Origin: Acidimicrobiia bacterium
GTDB lineage: Bacteria; Actinomycetota; Acidimicrobiia; Acidimicrobiales; AC-14
DNA length: 60,602 nt
NCBI GenBank assembly: GCA_023265025.1
Contig: JAHFUP010000022.1
Span: 1 to 60,602 of the forward strand
Direction of reading: 5' to 3'
Below, piece after piece: positions 52,842 to 60,599 of the stretch. The notes beneath the pieces were generated by a model. It made no database searches. It saw nothing but the letters and a program-made list of their open reading frames with translations, and was not told the origin of the DNA. Position 1 is the stretch's first letter; each line of letters opens with the position of its first letter. The translations under genes were made by a program, and so were the position numbers.

Positions 52842-53564
52842 TCACGTCGAGAGGATCACGACCTGCATCCCCTTGGTGACCTGCGACGGAAACCACTCGG
52901 CCGCGCTCATCGAGATGCGGATGCACCCGTGCGACGCCGGCTTCGCCGGCACCGACATCGACCCGTGGATGGCGTACCCGCCGACGAAGTACTCGGCGTT
53001 GTAGAGCCGCCCCAGCCGGCTGGTGTGCCAGCCCGAGTCGAAGCGGGTGATGCGGAACTCGCCCGTGGGCGTGGGGGTGGCCGACGTTCCCGACGACACG
53101 GCCAGGATCTTGGTGAGCGCACCGCCCTTGTACAGGAACAGCACCTGCCGGGCGAGGCTCACCTCGACGCGGTCAGGCTCGCCGTTGGCCACCATCGGGC
53201 CCGGCGCAGTCGAGGTGGCGAGGATCTGGGCGGTCAGGGCGTCGGTGAGGGTACCGGTGCGCTCGAGGCCGTTGACCTTCTGGAAGGCCAGGACCGCGCT
53301 GGCGGTCTGGTCGTCGACGACGCCGTCGGTCGGGCCGACGTCGTAGCCCAGCGCAGCGAGTCGCTGCTCGAGCTGCTGCGGGGTGGCCGGCGCCGGCGCT
53401 GTGGGTGCCGGCGCTGCGGGTGTTGCGGGCGCCGGCGGGGGAGCGAAGAGCCCGAGCCCGAGTAAGCCACCTTGGGCGCTGGCGGCGGTGGCAAGGGCGA
53501 CCTGGCCTCCCAGCACGGCGAGCACGAGAGCGGCGAGCTTGGGAGTTCGGATCGTGTTCCTCAT
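52842..53564 (-). CDS. L,D-transpeptidase with peptidoglycan-binding domain
   Basis: A 240-aa exported enzyme forming 3-3 cross-links in peptidoglycan. Signal peptide MRNTIRTPKLAALVLAVLGG (cleavage near ASAQG), Ala/Pro linker, PG_binding_1 domain (QLEQRLAALGYDVGPTDGVV, AVLAFQKVNGLERTG), then the YkuD catalytic domain with IHGSMSVPAKPASHGCIRIS, holding the active-site His and Cys. ATG 53564 follows GGGAGAC. Confidence 0.92.
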   Translation of the reverse strand: MRNTIRTPKLAALVLAVLGGQVALATAASAQGGLLGLGLFAPPPAPATPAAPAPTAPAPATPQQLEQRLAALGYDVGPTDGVVDDQTASAVLAFQKVNGLERTGTLTDALTAQILATSTAPGPMVANGEPDRVEVSLARQVLFLYKGGALTKILAVSSGTSATPTPTGEFRITRFDSGWHTSRLGRLYNAEYFVGGYAIHGSMSVPAKPASHGCIRISMSAAEWFPSQVTKGMQVVILST

Positions 53565-53633
53565 GTCGGGAGTCTCCCCATGCCCGCGCCGGCCGACTCC
53601 TCGCGCCACCGCGGCTACAGTCGACTTTCGGTA

Positions 53634-53711
53634 CGGGCTGTGGCGCAGCTTGGTTAGCGCGCTTGACTGGGGGTCAAGAGGTCGGGAGTTCAAATCTCCC
53701 CAGCCCGACCA
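53634..53711 (+). tRNA. tRNA-Pro (anticodon GGG), CCA encoded
   Basis: Cloverleaf folded by hand: acceptor CGGGCTG (53634-53640) with CAGCCCG (53701-53707); D stem GCGC/GCGC; anticodon stem CTTGA/TCAAG with loop CTGGGGG, anticodon GGG; T arm GGGAG-TTCAAAT-CTCCC; discriminator A and encoded CCA. An integrase relic begins 67 bp downstream, so this tRNA is the likely former attachment site. Confidence 0.95.
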
Positions 53712-53778
53712 CAAAGCAGCAGGTCAGAGGGGGTGCGCCAAGCACCCCCTCTTCTCGTCTCCGGGCAATGTATGCAGG

Positions 53779-54762
53779 ATGTATGGAGCGCGCCGCCAGA
53801 ATCGGGTTGTGGAGTGGATCTCGGGCGGTGCACCGGAGGTGCAGAAGCAGCGGGGCAAGTGGGTCGTCCGCCAGAGCGGGTACGACCCGGCGACCGGTCT
53901 CCGCAAGGTCCGCCAGCTGGCGACGTTCCGGACCAAGCGGGAGGCGACGGCGTACCGGGCCGAGGTGCTCGCCGGCTGGGCGGGCACGGCGACAGAGACA
54001 GTGGCGCAGTTCCTCCAGCAGGTGTGGCTGCCGTCCAAGCAGGGCCGCATCGAGACTCCAACGCCATGGACAGGACCTTGCGGACGAGCCGGGCCGAGGT
54101 GGCGCCCAGTCGCGGCTTGCCGGCCATGTTGAAGCTGGGCTGGACGCTGGAGGAAGCAAAGAGGTTCCTCAACGGCGCGTCCGAGCATCGGCTGCACGCG
54201 GCGTTTCACTTGTGCCTGGTCACGGGGATGCGCCGGGGAGAGATCCTCGGCCTTCGCTGGGTCGATGTCGACCTGGAGCGACGCCAGCTCGAAGTCGTCC
54301 AGCAGCTTCCGATCGAGCGGGGCAGGCTGGTTCTGAAGCAGCTCAAGACGGCAAGCAGCGCCCGGATCGTGACCTTCGGGAGCGCGACCGCGAAGGTCCT
54401 GCTCGCCCATCGCAAGCGCCAGCAGGATAAGGCCGAGTTCGCCGGGGCGGCCTGGAAGGGATTCCGGTCTCGTGATTACCACCGCCCTGGGGGGCTGGGT
54501 CGACCCGAACAACTTCGGGCGCCTCATGGACTCCCTGATCGAGGACGCCGGGGTCCCCCGGATTACACCGAAGGGGCTCCGCCACACGGCGCAGTCGGTC
54601 GGTCGGGTGGTGGTGGGCGACGACAAGGTCACGCAGGAGCGCCTCGGCCACGCCGACATCGGCATCACTTTGGGCACCTACACCCACACCGTCTCCGAGC
54701 AGCATCGGGAAGCCGGGGACCGCCTCGACAAGGTGTTCAGGCCGACGACGCGATCGCGTTGA
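53779..54762 (+). pseudogene. Tyrosine integrase relic with inverted internal segment
   Basis: N-terminal arm and core-binding start (KWVVRQSGYDPATGLRKVRQ, AVLAGWAG-like AEVLAGWAGTATETVAQFLQ QVWLP) run from ATG 53779 to about 54054. The catalytic part then appears in another frame: TLEEAKRFLNGASEHRLHAA, TGMRRGEILGLRWVDVDL (Arg), LKQLKTASSARIV (Lys). A further frameshift near 54470 leads to ITTALGGWVDPNNFGRLMDS, GLRHTAQSVGRVV and ERLGHADIGITLGTYTHT (Arg, His, Tyr). Between 54055 and 54130 the expected middle segment is found on the opposite strand (KPRLGATSARLVRKVLSMAL). The gene cannot make a functional protein. Confidence 0.85.
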
Positions 54763-55220
54763 GCCCCCTGCGGGTCCGGCGGGAGTCAGCCCCCGACGAT
54801 GCCCTCTTTCTTGTGCGGGGCGGCGAGCTGGCGGCGGAGACGCTACGGCGGGACGCGATCCGTACCTACCGGCGCTTCGGCGACTATGGCGTCTCGGCCC
54901 TGGGAGCTCCGACCGGCGAGGACATCGACGCGTTGGCCGGTGGTCTCCTCTGTAGGTTCGCGATCCTGACCGTGACCACAGCCGGCGCATTGCGGCGGTC
55001 GGGCATCGAGCTGCGCCCGACGTTTCGCCGGCCGCACTACACGGTGATGCTGCCCGAGCTCGAAGAGGACGTCTTCCGCCTGCTCCGGTGCGACAAAATG
55101 AACGGCGAGTCAACGACCGATACCAGCCCGAGGAGGTGCAGCCATGACGATGCCCATCGACATCGATGTCGACTGGAACACCCAGGACGACACCGGCCTG
55201 TCCTGGTCCTTCCGCGATGA
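54759..55220 (+). CDS. Unknown protein next to the integrase relic, 153 aa
   Basis: TTG 54759 opens a frame with a well-formed domain of about 105 residues: DDALFLVRGGELAAETLRRD, RRFGDYGVSALGAPTGEDID, ELRPTFRRPHYTVMLPELEE, DVFRLLRC. I have the impression of a recurring actinobacterial island protein but no known function. The frame runs on 76 nt into the next gene, so the true C-terminus may have been changed by a frameshift. Confidence 0.6.
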   Translation: MSPLRVRRESAPDDALFLVRGGELAAETLRRDAIRTYRRFGDYGVSALGAPTGEDIDALAGGLLCRFAILTVTTAGALRRSGIELRPTFRRPHYTVMLPELEEDVFRLLRCDKMNGESTTDTSPRRCSHDDAHRHRCRLEHPGRHRPVLVLPR

Positions 55221-55392
55221 GGCGATCGATCCGTCGAGGATCGTCGCCGGGGCCTATGTCGTGGCGGGTCGCGGCACGGCGGTGGCGGTGGCCGAGGTTG
55301 TCGACGTCGGCGAGGACGATGTCGTTCACCTGCGCCCGCTGCCCGGGCCGGTGTCGGCCAACGCCCACCTGCTGTCGACGGCGGCGCGGTAG
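55144..55392 (+). CDS. Unknown partner protein, 82 aa
   Basis: ATG 55144 has a strong GAGGAGG site. Sequence TMPIDIDVDWNTQDDTGLSW, SFRDEAIDPSRIVAGAYVVA, EVVDVGEDDVVHLRPLPG is acidic and beta-rich. It overlaps the preceding gene, so the two form a unit like a toxin-antitoxin or cargo pair. Function unknown. Confidence 0.65.
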   Translation: MTMPIDIDVDWNTQDDTGLSWSFRDEAIDPSRIVAGAYVVAGRGTAVAVAEVVDVGEDDVVHLRPLPGPVSANAHLLSTAAR

Positions 55393-55402
55393 CCCAAGGT
55401 CG

Positions 55403-55627
55403 TCACCCGACGACCTCGTCCGTCACGAGCGCGGCCACATACTGGGCATAGACGTCGGGGAAGGAGTTCGAGAGGTTCTCGGCGGTCTCCGCGGCCAGGA
55501 CGGCGAGGTCGTCGGCCATAGCCCGCAACGTGTGCTGCCAGGTCCCGAGGCTGCCGATCGCCTTCTCGACTACGGCGAGGAGACGGCGCTTCGCCAGATC
55601 ATGGATCTGGCGCTCGGCGCGGGTCAT
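55403..55627 (-). CDS. Hypothetical helical protein, 74 aa
   Basis: MTRAERQIHDLAKRRLLAVV and LRAMADDLAVLAAETAENLS form amphipathic helices; the end FPDVYAQYVAALVTDEVVG looks like a natural C-terminus. No clear ribosome binding site. Convergent with the 82-aa gene. Not recognised. Confidence 0.45.
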   Translation of the reverse strand: MTRAERQIHDLAKRRLLAVVEKAIGSLGTWQHTLRAMADDLAVLAAETAENLSNSFPDVYAQYVAALVTDEVVG

Positions 55628-55747
55628 CAGCGCCGGGTCCAGGTGCGATTCGGGCGGCGAACAGAAGGCCGGCTGCTTCGCTGGGTGCTTCCCCGTACGA
55701 CTTCACGCGCCGATATTATATCTGGTAGTAACCAGCACCCTTTCGGC

Positions 55748-56704
55748 TCACGCCACGCCGGCGAAGTCGATCTCGGTCAGGGCCAGGTCGTCGTACCTGT
55801 TTCCCGGATAGACCGAGACGATTTCGATCACCACCGATGCGGTGCGGCCGAAGGCTAGGTTGAGCTCTTGGCGGGCCAAGGAGTCCGAGAGCGTGACGGG
55901 AAAGCGGGCGAAGTCGGTGACGACGACCATGTCGCGGATTCGAGCGTTCTGCTTGAAGAGCTCGGGCGTAGAGGCGTAACCGTTGATCAGGCCTATGGTC
56001 TTGACGTCGACGGGGGAGCGGAAGCGGTAGGTCAGCTTCTCGCCGGCGCCGGCGCCGGGTGCACCGTCGTTCCATGCCGTCTCGAGGTTCCCGTCCAGGG
56101 TGTTCTTGATGCCGTAGGTGTACGGGGCCTCGTCGGGCAGCGTGCTCGTGGCCGACGCGGTGATGGTGGAGGGGTCGATGCGGGTCGGGGCGCGCGGCGC
56201 CGTGGTCGGAACGGCCGTGACGGTCGTCGACGGGGCGACGGTGGTCGGCGGAGGTGACGCGGACTCCTTGTCGTCGCCGCCGCGATTGACGAGCACGACG
56301 CCGGCGGCGACCAAGACGAGGACGACCACGATGAGGAAAAGCGGCGGCCCGCGCCGGCGCCGGGCGGGCGCAGACGAGACCACTGGGATCGGCGTGGTTG
56401 TGCGCGATTGGCCAGTGAGGGGTGCCGCGCAGTGGGAACAGAACGTCCGCTCTGGAGGGTTGCTCACGCCGCACGCGGGGCAGATCGTCCCGCCCTCGAT
56501 GCGAACCCTCGGTGTCGGAGCAACAGGTTCGGCGGGCGCGGCGACGTGCGGGGGTGCGGGCGCGACGGCCACGACCGGGGCGGTGCCGACATCGGCCTCC
56601 GCCGGCTCCTCGGCCCATCCCAGGTACGCCCCACACTCGGTACAGAAATCGATGGTGCGGTCGACCGGCGCCCCGCACTCCCTGCACACCAGCCCCTCGG
56701 TCAT
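55748..56704 (-). CDS. Zinc-ribbon membrane protein with NADase-type glycan-binding domain
   Basis: A 318-aa protein: two zinc ribbons (CRECGAPVDRTIDFCTECGA; CPACGVSNPPERTFCSHCAA), an arginine-rich stop-transfer and one transmembrane helix (PLFLIVVVLVLVAAGVVLVN), a Thr/Pro linker and a C-terminal discoidin-like domain (YGIKNTLDGNLETAWNDGAP, TIGLINGYASTPELFKQNAR) as in NADase-type glycan-binding proteins. ATG 56704 overlaps the AAA-fragment stop by ATGA. Confidence 0.85.
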   Translation of the reverse strand: MTEGLVCRECGAPVDRTIDFCTECGAYLGWAEEPAEADVGTAPVVAVAPAPPHVAAPAEPVAPTPRVRIEGGTICPACGVSNPPERTFCSHCAAPLTGQSRTTTPIPVVSSAPARRRRGPPLFLIVVVLVLVAAGVVLVNRGGDDKESASPPPTTVAPSTTVTAVPTTAPRAPTRIDPSTITASATSTLPDEAPYTYGIKNTLDGNLETAWNDGAPGAGAGEKLTYRFRSPVDVKTIGLINGYASTPELFKQNARIRDMVVVTDFARFPVTLSDSLARQELNLAFGRTASVVIEIVSVYPGNRYDDLALTEIDFAGVA

Positions 56705-57039
56705 TTGGCCACACTTGCGACGAGCTCGTAGTACGGCCCGAACTCCCCCTCGCCACACAGGTGGCCGAGCTTGCGGTACTCCCGCTCGGTGCCGCGGCTG
56801 AGGTCGGCCATGGCCACCGGCCGTCCGACGTCGGCGGCCAGGTAGGCGGCGGTCAGGCAGATGTTGCGGATGTTGCCGCCCGACATTTTGAAGGCCCCAC
56901 CCTCGGCGAGGTTGAACGGTGCGGCCAGCAGCAGGACTTCGATGCCGGACTGCACGTCGGAATCGGTCCGGGCGGCCCGGCCCCGGTCCGCGAGGCCGCC
57001 GACCAGCGACTTCAGGTCGATTGTGCCCGGTACCGCCAT
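56701..57039 (-). CDS. Lone C-terminal AAA-ATPase domain protein, 112 aa
   Basis: Residues 45-112 (FKMSGGNIRNICLTAAYLAA, PVAMADLSRGTEREYRKLGH, GEFGPYYELVASV) match the C-terminal lid of AAA ATPases found with contractile injection systems (SGG.IRNI.L.AA, REY.KLG). Walker motifs are absent and no upstream coding sequence supplies them. It has its own promoter box TAGGGT (57051-57046, minus strand) 6 nt before ATG, so the short form may be expressed. Either a remnant or a detached regulatory domain. Confidence 0.65.
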   Translation of the reverse strand: MAVPGTIDLKSLVGGLADRGRAARTDSDVQSGIEVLLLAAPFNLAEGGAFKMSGGNIRNICLTAAYLAADVGRPVAMADLSRGTEREYRKLGHLCGEGEFGPYYELVASVAK

Positions 57040-57045
57040 GGGTTC

Positions 57046-57051
57046 ACCCTA
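57046..57051 (-). promoter_or_regulatory. -10 box for the AAA-fragment gene
   Basis: TAGGGT on the minus strand, 6-nt spacer, ATG 57039. The remaining bases 57052-57179 hold no recognisable gene. Confidence 0.5.
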
Positions 57052-57179
57052 CGGGACGACTGGGACAAGTGATCAGTCGCTGGTCGGCGTAGACGGTCCC
57101 CGCACCGGGCCAGCAGGTCGACACTCGGGGCTGGCGTCGGTCCGACGCTCGACGTGGCGACGCCGGCGCGCAGTACCGG

Positions 57180-57974
57180 CTACATCTGGCTGGCGCGGCG
57201 CCGGTCGGGCGCCCAACCGAAGTCGCGGCGCAGGGTGCGGTTCCACTTGTTGGCCGGCAGGCGAGGGTCGAGGGCGGCCATGCCGAGGCAGTACTTGCTC
57301 AGCGTCTCCGGACGATGGCCGGTGCTCCAAAGAAAGCGATCGGCAGCCGTCGACAGCCCCAGCGACTTCGTCTCGAGCAGCACCCGGCCCGACAGGGCGA
57401 CGGAGGGCCCATGGGCCGACGTGCAGACAAGGTCCGCGTCGCAGGTCAGGCGCATCCCCGCCGCCGGGTCGACGAGCGTCGTTCGCCGGTAGGACGTGAC
57501 GAGCCCCGGCGCGAGCAGGGATACGCCGGCGGCCCCGACGTGCTCGAACACGAACGCCGCCCCGTCGGCCGTGAGTCGCCGGCGATCGGCGCCTTCGTAC
57601 GGCATCCGGTGCTTCACCGTCTCACCCCGCCCACCCTGGACCTTGACCTCGAGGACGGTGACGCCGGCGTCGAGGTACGTGCGGGTGCGGACCTTGAAGC
57701 GGCGGCGGCGCCCCTGGGCGGCGGCGTGATAGGCGTCAAGGGCCGGGGTGTCGAAGTACACCGACTCGTAGCGGAATGCCCGCAGCCCGTCGATTTCGAG
57801 CACCGCCAGGCGGCTGCCGGCATCCTCGGCGAGGGCGCCCAGCACCTCGGGACCCACGACGTACTTGCGGTCGGTCCGGGTCTGCAGTTCGGCCAGGTCC
57901 ATGACCGCGGCGAGGGACACAGGGGGCAGCCGATCGATCGCCCACTCGGCCACCGCGAGGCCCCCGCAGCTCAC
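57180..57974 (-). CDS. VTC-domain protein (polyphosphate polymerase-like)
   Basis: A 264-aa tunnel-fold protein with charged strands typical of VTC catalytic domains: LQTRTDRKYVVG, YESVYFDTPALDAYHAAAQG, RTRTYLDAGVTVLEVKVQG, HRMPYEGADRR, RVLLETKSLG. In yeast VTC4 this domain makes polyphosphate from ATP; bacterial forms are mostly untested. The GTG start overlaps the DUF4956 stop (GTGA). Confidence 0.87.
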   Translation of the reverse strand: MSCGGLAVAEWAIDRLPPVSLAAVMDLAELQTRTDRKYVVGPEVLGALAEDAGSRLAVLEIDGLRAFRYESVYFDTPALDAYHAAAQGRRRRFKVRTRTYLDAGVTVLEVKVQGGRGETVKHRMPYEGADRRRLTADGAAFVFEHVGAAGVSLLAPGLVTSYRRTTLVDPAAGMRLTCDADLVCTSAHGPSVALSGRVLLETKSLGLSTAADRFLWSTGHRPETLSKYCLGMAALDPRLPANKWNRTLRRDFGWAPDRRRASQM

Positions 57975-58591
57975 CGGTGCCCGTTCGCACGATCAGCCAG
58001 GGCGAGCGGGGCCCGCGCACCAGTGTCCCGGTCGCCTCCCGTGACCGGCGTCCGCAGCCGGTAGCGCACGTCAACGTCGGTCACATCTCGGACGAGGTCG
58101 ACCTCGATCACGATCACGTTCGTCACCTCGGCGCCGAACATGTCCTCCAGGCGGGCGACCAGGGCGGTTTCGTCGGTGTAGGCAGCGTCGAGGCGCACGA
58201 TCTGCCGGCGGTGCGACCCGTGGAGCTTGGGGTGGTCGGCGACGTACATCACGACCAGCAGCAGCGATCCCAGCGCCGGCCCGACCCACTGCGGATCGGG
58301 GCGGAAGCCGGCGATCAGGCCCAGGGCGAGGGCGACGAAGTAGTAGGCCACCTCCTCCTGGCCGATCTCCGACGACCGGAGGCGGATCAGCGACAGCACC
58401 CCGAAGAGCCCCAGCCCGAGGCCGGTGCCCACGTTCACCGAGGACAACACCGAGGCGAGGGCCAGGACACCCACATTCAGCCCGACGAATGCCAGCGGCA
58501 TGTCGCGGCGATGGTGCCGCCGGAAGTAGAGGCCGTACGCCAGCACGGTGATGGCGACCAGGTCGAAGGCGATGGTGGCGACGTTCGGCAT
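57971..58591 (-). CDS. DUF4956 membrane protein
   Basis: A 206-aa protein with about five transmembrane helices (TIAFDLVAITVLAYGLYF, FVGLNVGVLALASVLSSV, GLGLGLFGVLSLIRLRSS, EVAYYFVALALGLIAG) and a cytoplasmic C-terminal domain (LVARLEDMFGAEVTNVIVIE). DUF4956 is commonly encoded next to VTC and CotH genes, as here. Start ATG 58591 is chosen; upstream frame overlaps the CotH promoter region. Confidence 0.86.
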   Translation of the reverse strand: MPNVATIAFDLVAITVLAYGLYFRRHHRRDMPLAFVGLNVGVLALASVLSSVNVGTGLGLGLFGVLSLIRLRSSEIGQEEVAYYFVALALGLIAGFRPDPQWVGPALGSLLLVVMYVADHPKLHGSHRRQIVRLDAAYTDETALVARLEDMFGAEVTNVIVIEVDLVRDVTDVDVRYRLRTPVTGGDRDTGARAPLALADRANGHR

Positions 58592-58734
58592 GGTGTGGAG
58601 TTGTAGCCAACCAACCTCTGAAGGGCCTGGGAGCCGGCTCTGAAAGCTCGGTGTCCGGGGAGTGCCCGTTGTTGCCAGCCGGTTCCCAGGTTCCACCCAG
58701 ACCGTTGCGATCAGGGGGTGGTCGGCTGCGTCCC

Positions 58735-60042
58735 ATGAGGAAGCTCAGGTCGCTCACCGCTGTCACCATCGCCCTCGTGGTCGGAGCCTGCAGCACGGGC
58801 GCGTCCGGCCGGACGGGCGAGAGCCCCGCCGCATCGGCCTCCGTGGGGGCCGGCAACGTCGCGCTGTACGACGACAGTCGCGTGCACGACATCGACGTCA
58901 CGTTCGACAAGGCCGCCTACGACGAGATGGTCGCGGCCTACGCATCGAACCGGGACAAGGACTGGATCGAAGCGACGGTGACGATCGACGGGGTGGCGGT
59001 CGAGAAGGTCGGGATGCGCCTCAAGGGCAACTCGTCGCTCCGCAGCGTCTCCACGTCGGGCGGTACGCAGCCCCAGTCGCTGCCGTGGCTCATCAGGTTC
59101 GACAAGTACGTCGACGGCCAGACCTACCAGGGCCACACCGATCTCGTCATCCGCGGCAACAACTCGAAGACATCGATCAACGAGGCCGTGGCGCTGGACC
59201 TGATCGACCTCGCCGGCGAGGCCACCCAGGCGTCGATTGCCACCCGCTTCAGCATCAACGGCAGCGCCGACGTCCTCCGGCTCGCCATCGAGCTGCCCAA
59301 CGACGACTGGGACGACGAGAACTTCGACACCGACGGCGTCCTCTACAAGGCCGAGAGCACGGGCGACTACAGCTACCGGGGGGACAACCCTGACGCCTAC
59401 GCCGACGTGTTCGATCAGGAGTCGGACACCGACGACGAGAATCTGGCGCCGCTGATCGACTTCCTCAAGTTCATCAACACCTCGAGCGACAGCGCCTTCG
59501 CCGCCGACCTGTCCAAGCATTTCGACGTCGACGCCTTTGCCCGGTACCTCGCCCTGCAGGAGCTGGTGAACAACTTCGACGACATCGACGGTCCCGGCAA
59601 CAACTCCTACCTCCGCTATGACGAATCGACCAAGAAGTTCACGGTGCTGTCGTGGGACATGAACCTGGCCTTCGGCTCCATGCCGGGCGGCAACATGGGC
59701 GGTGGAGGCCCGGGTGGACAGCGAGGCGCACCGCCGGCCGGCGGGTTCGCGGCTGGCGGTCCGGGGGCGCAACCTCCGGCGGGTGGAGCGGCCGGCGGCG
59801 CTCCTCGGGGCGGCCCCGGGGGACGGAGCAACATCCTCGTCCAGCGCTTCCAGGCCAACGCCACCTTCGCCGCGTTGGTGGCCAAGGCGAGGACGGACCT
59901 GACCGCCCAGCTGTTCACCAGCGGGAAGGGAGTCCAGGTCGTGGACAAGTGGTCGGCGCTGCTCACCGCCCAGGCCAGCGACCTGGTGGACGCGGCCACG
60001 ATCGACCGTGAGGCGGCGGCGATCCGCACCCAGGTCGACTGA
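58735..60042 (+). CDS. CotH-kinase family lipoprotein
   Basis: A 435-aa exported protein. Lipoprotein signal (MRKLRSLTAVTIALVVGACS). The CotH domain includes VHDIDVTFDKAAYDEMVAAY, KVGMRLKGNSSLRSVSTSGG, FDKYVDGQTYQGHTDLVIRG, ALQELVNNFDDIDGPGNNSY and FTVLSWDMNLAFGSMPGG, with kinase-like acidic metal residues. A Gly/Pro-rich low-complexity loop of about 55 residues (about 322-376) is inserted after it. Bacillus CotH phosphorylates spore-coat proteins; here an extracytoplasmic surface substrate is likely. Confidence 0.9.
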   Translation: MRKLRSLTAVTIALVVGACSTGASGRTGESPAASASVGAGNVALYDDSRVHDIDVTFDKAAYDEMVAAYASNRDKDWIEATVTIDGVAVEKVGMRLKGNSSLRSVSTSGGTQPQSLPWLIRFDKYVDGQTYQGHTDLVIRGNNSKTSINEAVALDLIDLAGEATQASIATRFSINGSADVLRLAIELPNDDWDDENFDTDGVLYKAESTGDYSYRGDNPDAYADVFDQESDTDDENLAPLIDFLKFINTSSDSAFAADLSKHFDVDAFARYLALQELVNNFDDIDGPGNNSYLRYDESTKKFTVLSWDMNLAFGSMPGGNMGGGGPGGQRGAPPAGGFAAGGPGAQPPAGGAAGGAPRGGPGGRSNILVQRFQANATFAALVAKARTDLTAQLFTSGKGVQVVDKWSALLTAQASDLVDAATIDREAAAIRTQVD

Positions 60043-60056
60043 GGCCGACACGGATC

Positions 60057-60494
60057 ATGACCGACCAGCGTTCCCTCGTCCTCGGCGACCCGGCCGGCGA
60101 AGCGCCGGCGCCCGTCCGGCGCCGCTGGCCCCGCAGCAACCTCGGGCGCCGCTTGCTGGCCGTCGCGGTGACGATGGTCGTCGTCGCGGCCGCCCTCGGC
60201 TACTGGGTGCTCGACCGGTACTTCATCGACCACGTGGCGATCGGCGACGTGGCGGCCTACGAGGCCGCCGTCACGCCGTCGACGATCACCCCTCCTGCCA
60301 CCGACGGATCGGCGCGGGCTGCGCCTCCGGTCACAACGGCGACCAGCTATACGAACGGGCGAACGTCGATAGAGATCTCAACGGTCGTCCAGGGGTCCGG
60401 ATCCAGCCGGGTCACGTACTTCGTCGCCGACGTCGAGCTCGGTGCCGCTACGCAGCTGCGGAGCGGGTTCGCCAACAACAAGTGGCTCAACTGA
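60057..60494 (+). pseudogene. Truncated phosphodiester glycosidase (NAGPA-type) gene
   Basis: A 145-codon frame: cytoplasmic tail, transmembrane helix (LLAVAVTMVVVAAALGYWVL), then the start of a NAGPA domain (SYTNGRTSIEISTVVQG, RVTYFVADVELGAATQLRSG, FANNKW). The domain normally runs on for over 150 residues, but here the frame stops two codons after FANNKW. 14 nt after the CotH stop and same strand. The break may be due to an inserted element that continues beyond the window. Confidence 0.65.
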
Positions 60495-60528
60495 CGCTTC
60501 CGTGGGTCGCTGAGCAGGCCATCCGCGT

Positions 60529-60599
60529 GCGCACGCCTTGTCTTCCCTACGTTTCCGGCTGTTCGAAGGCTGGATTCGGAAGGAGACCAAGGCGTGCGC
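60529..60599. repeat. 12-bp inverted repeat at the window edge, possible insertion-element end
   Basis: GCGCACGCCTTG (60529-60540) and CAAGGCGTGCGC (60588-60599) are perfect complements. Between them GAAGGAGA is followed 7 nt later by GTGCGCCTC at the very end, which looks like a ribosome binding site and start codon of a gene running off the window. Confidence 0.4.

Noticed and set aside
52516-52926. Upstream extension of the 124-aa gene
   Set aside because: The strong AAGGAGG site and the change of composition fix the start at 52515.
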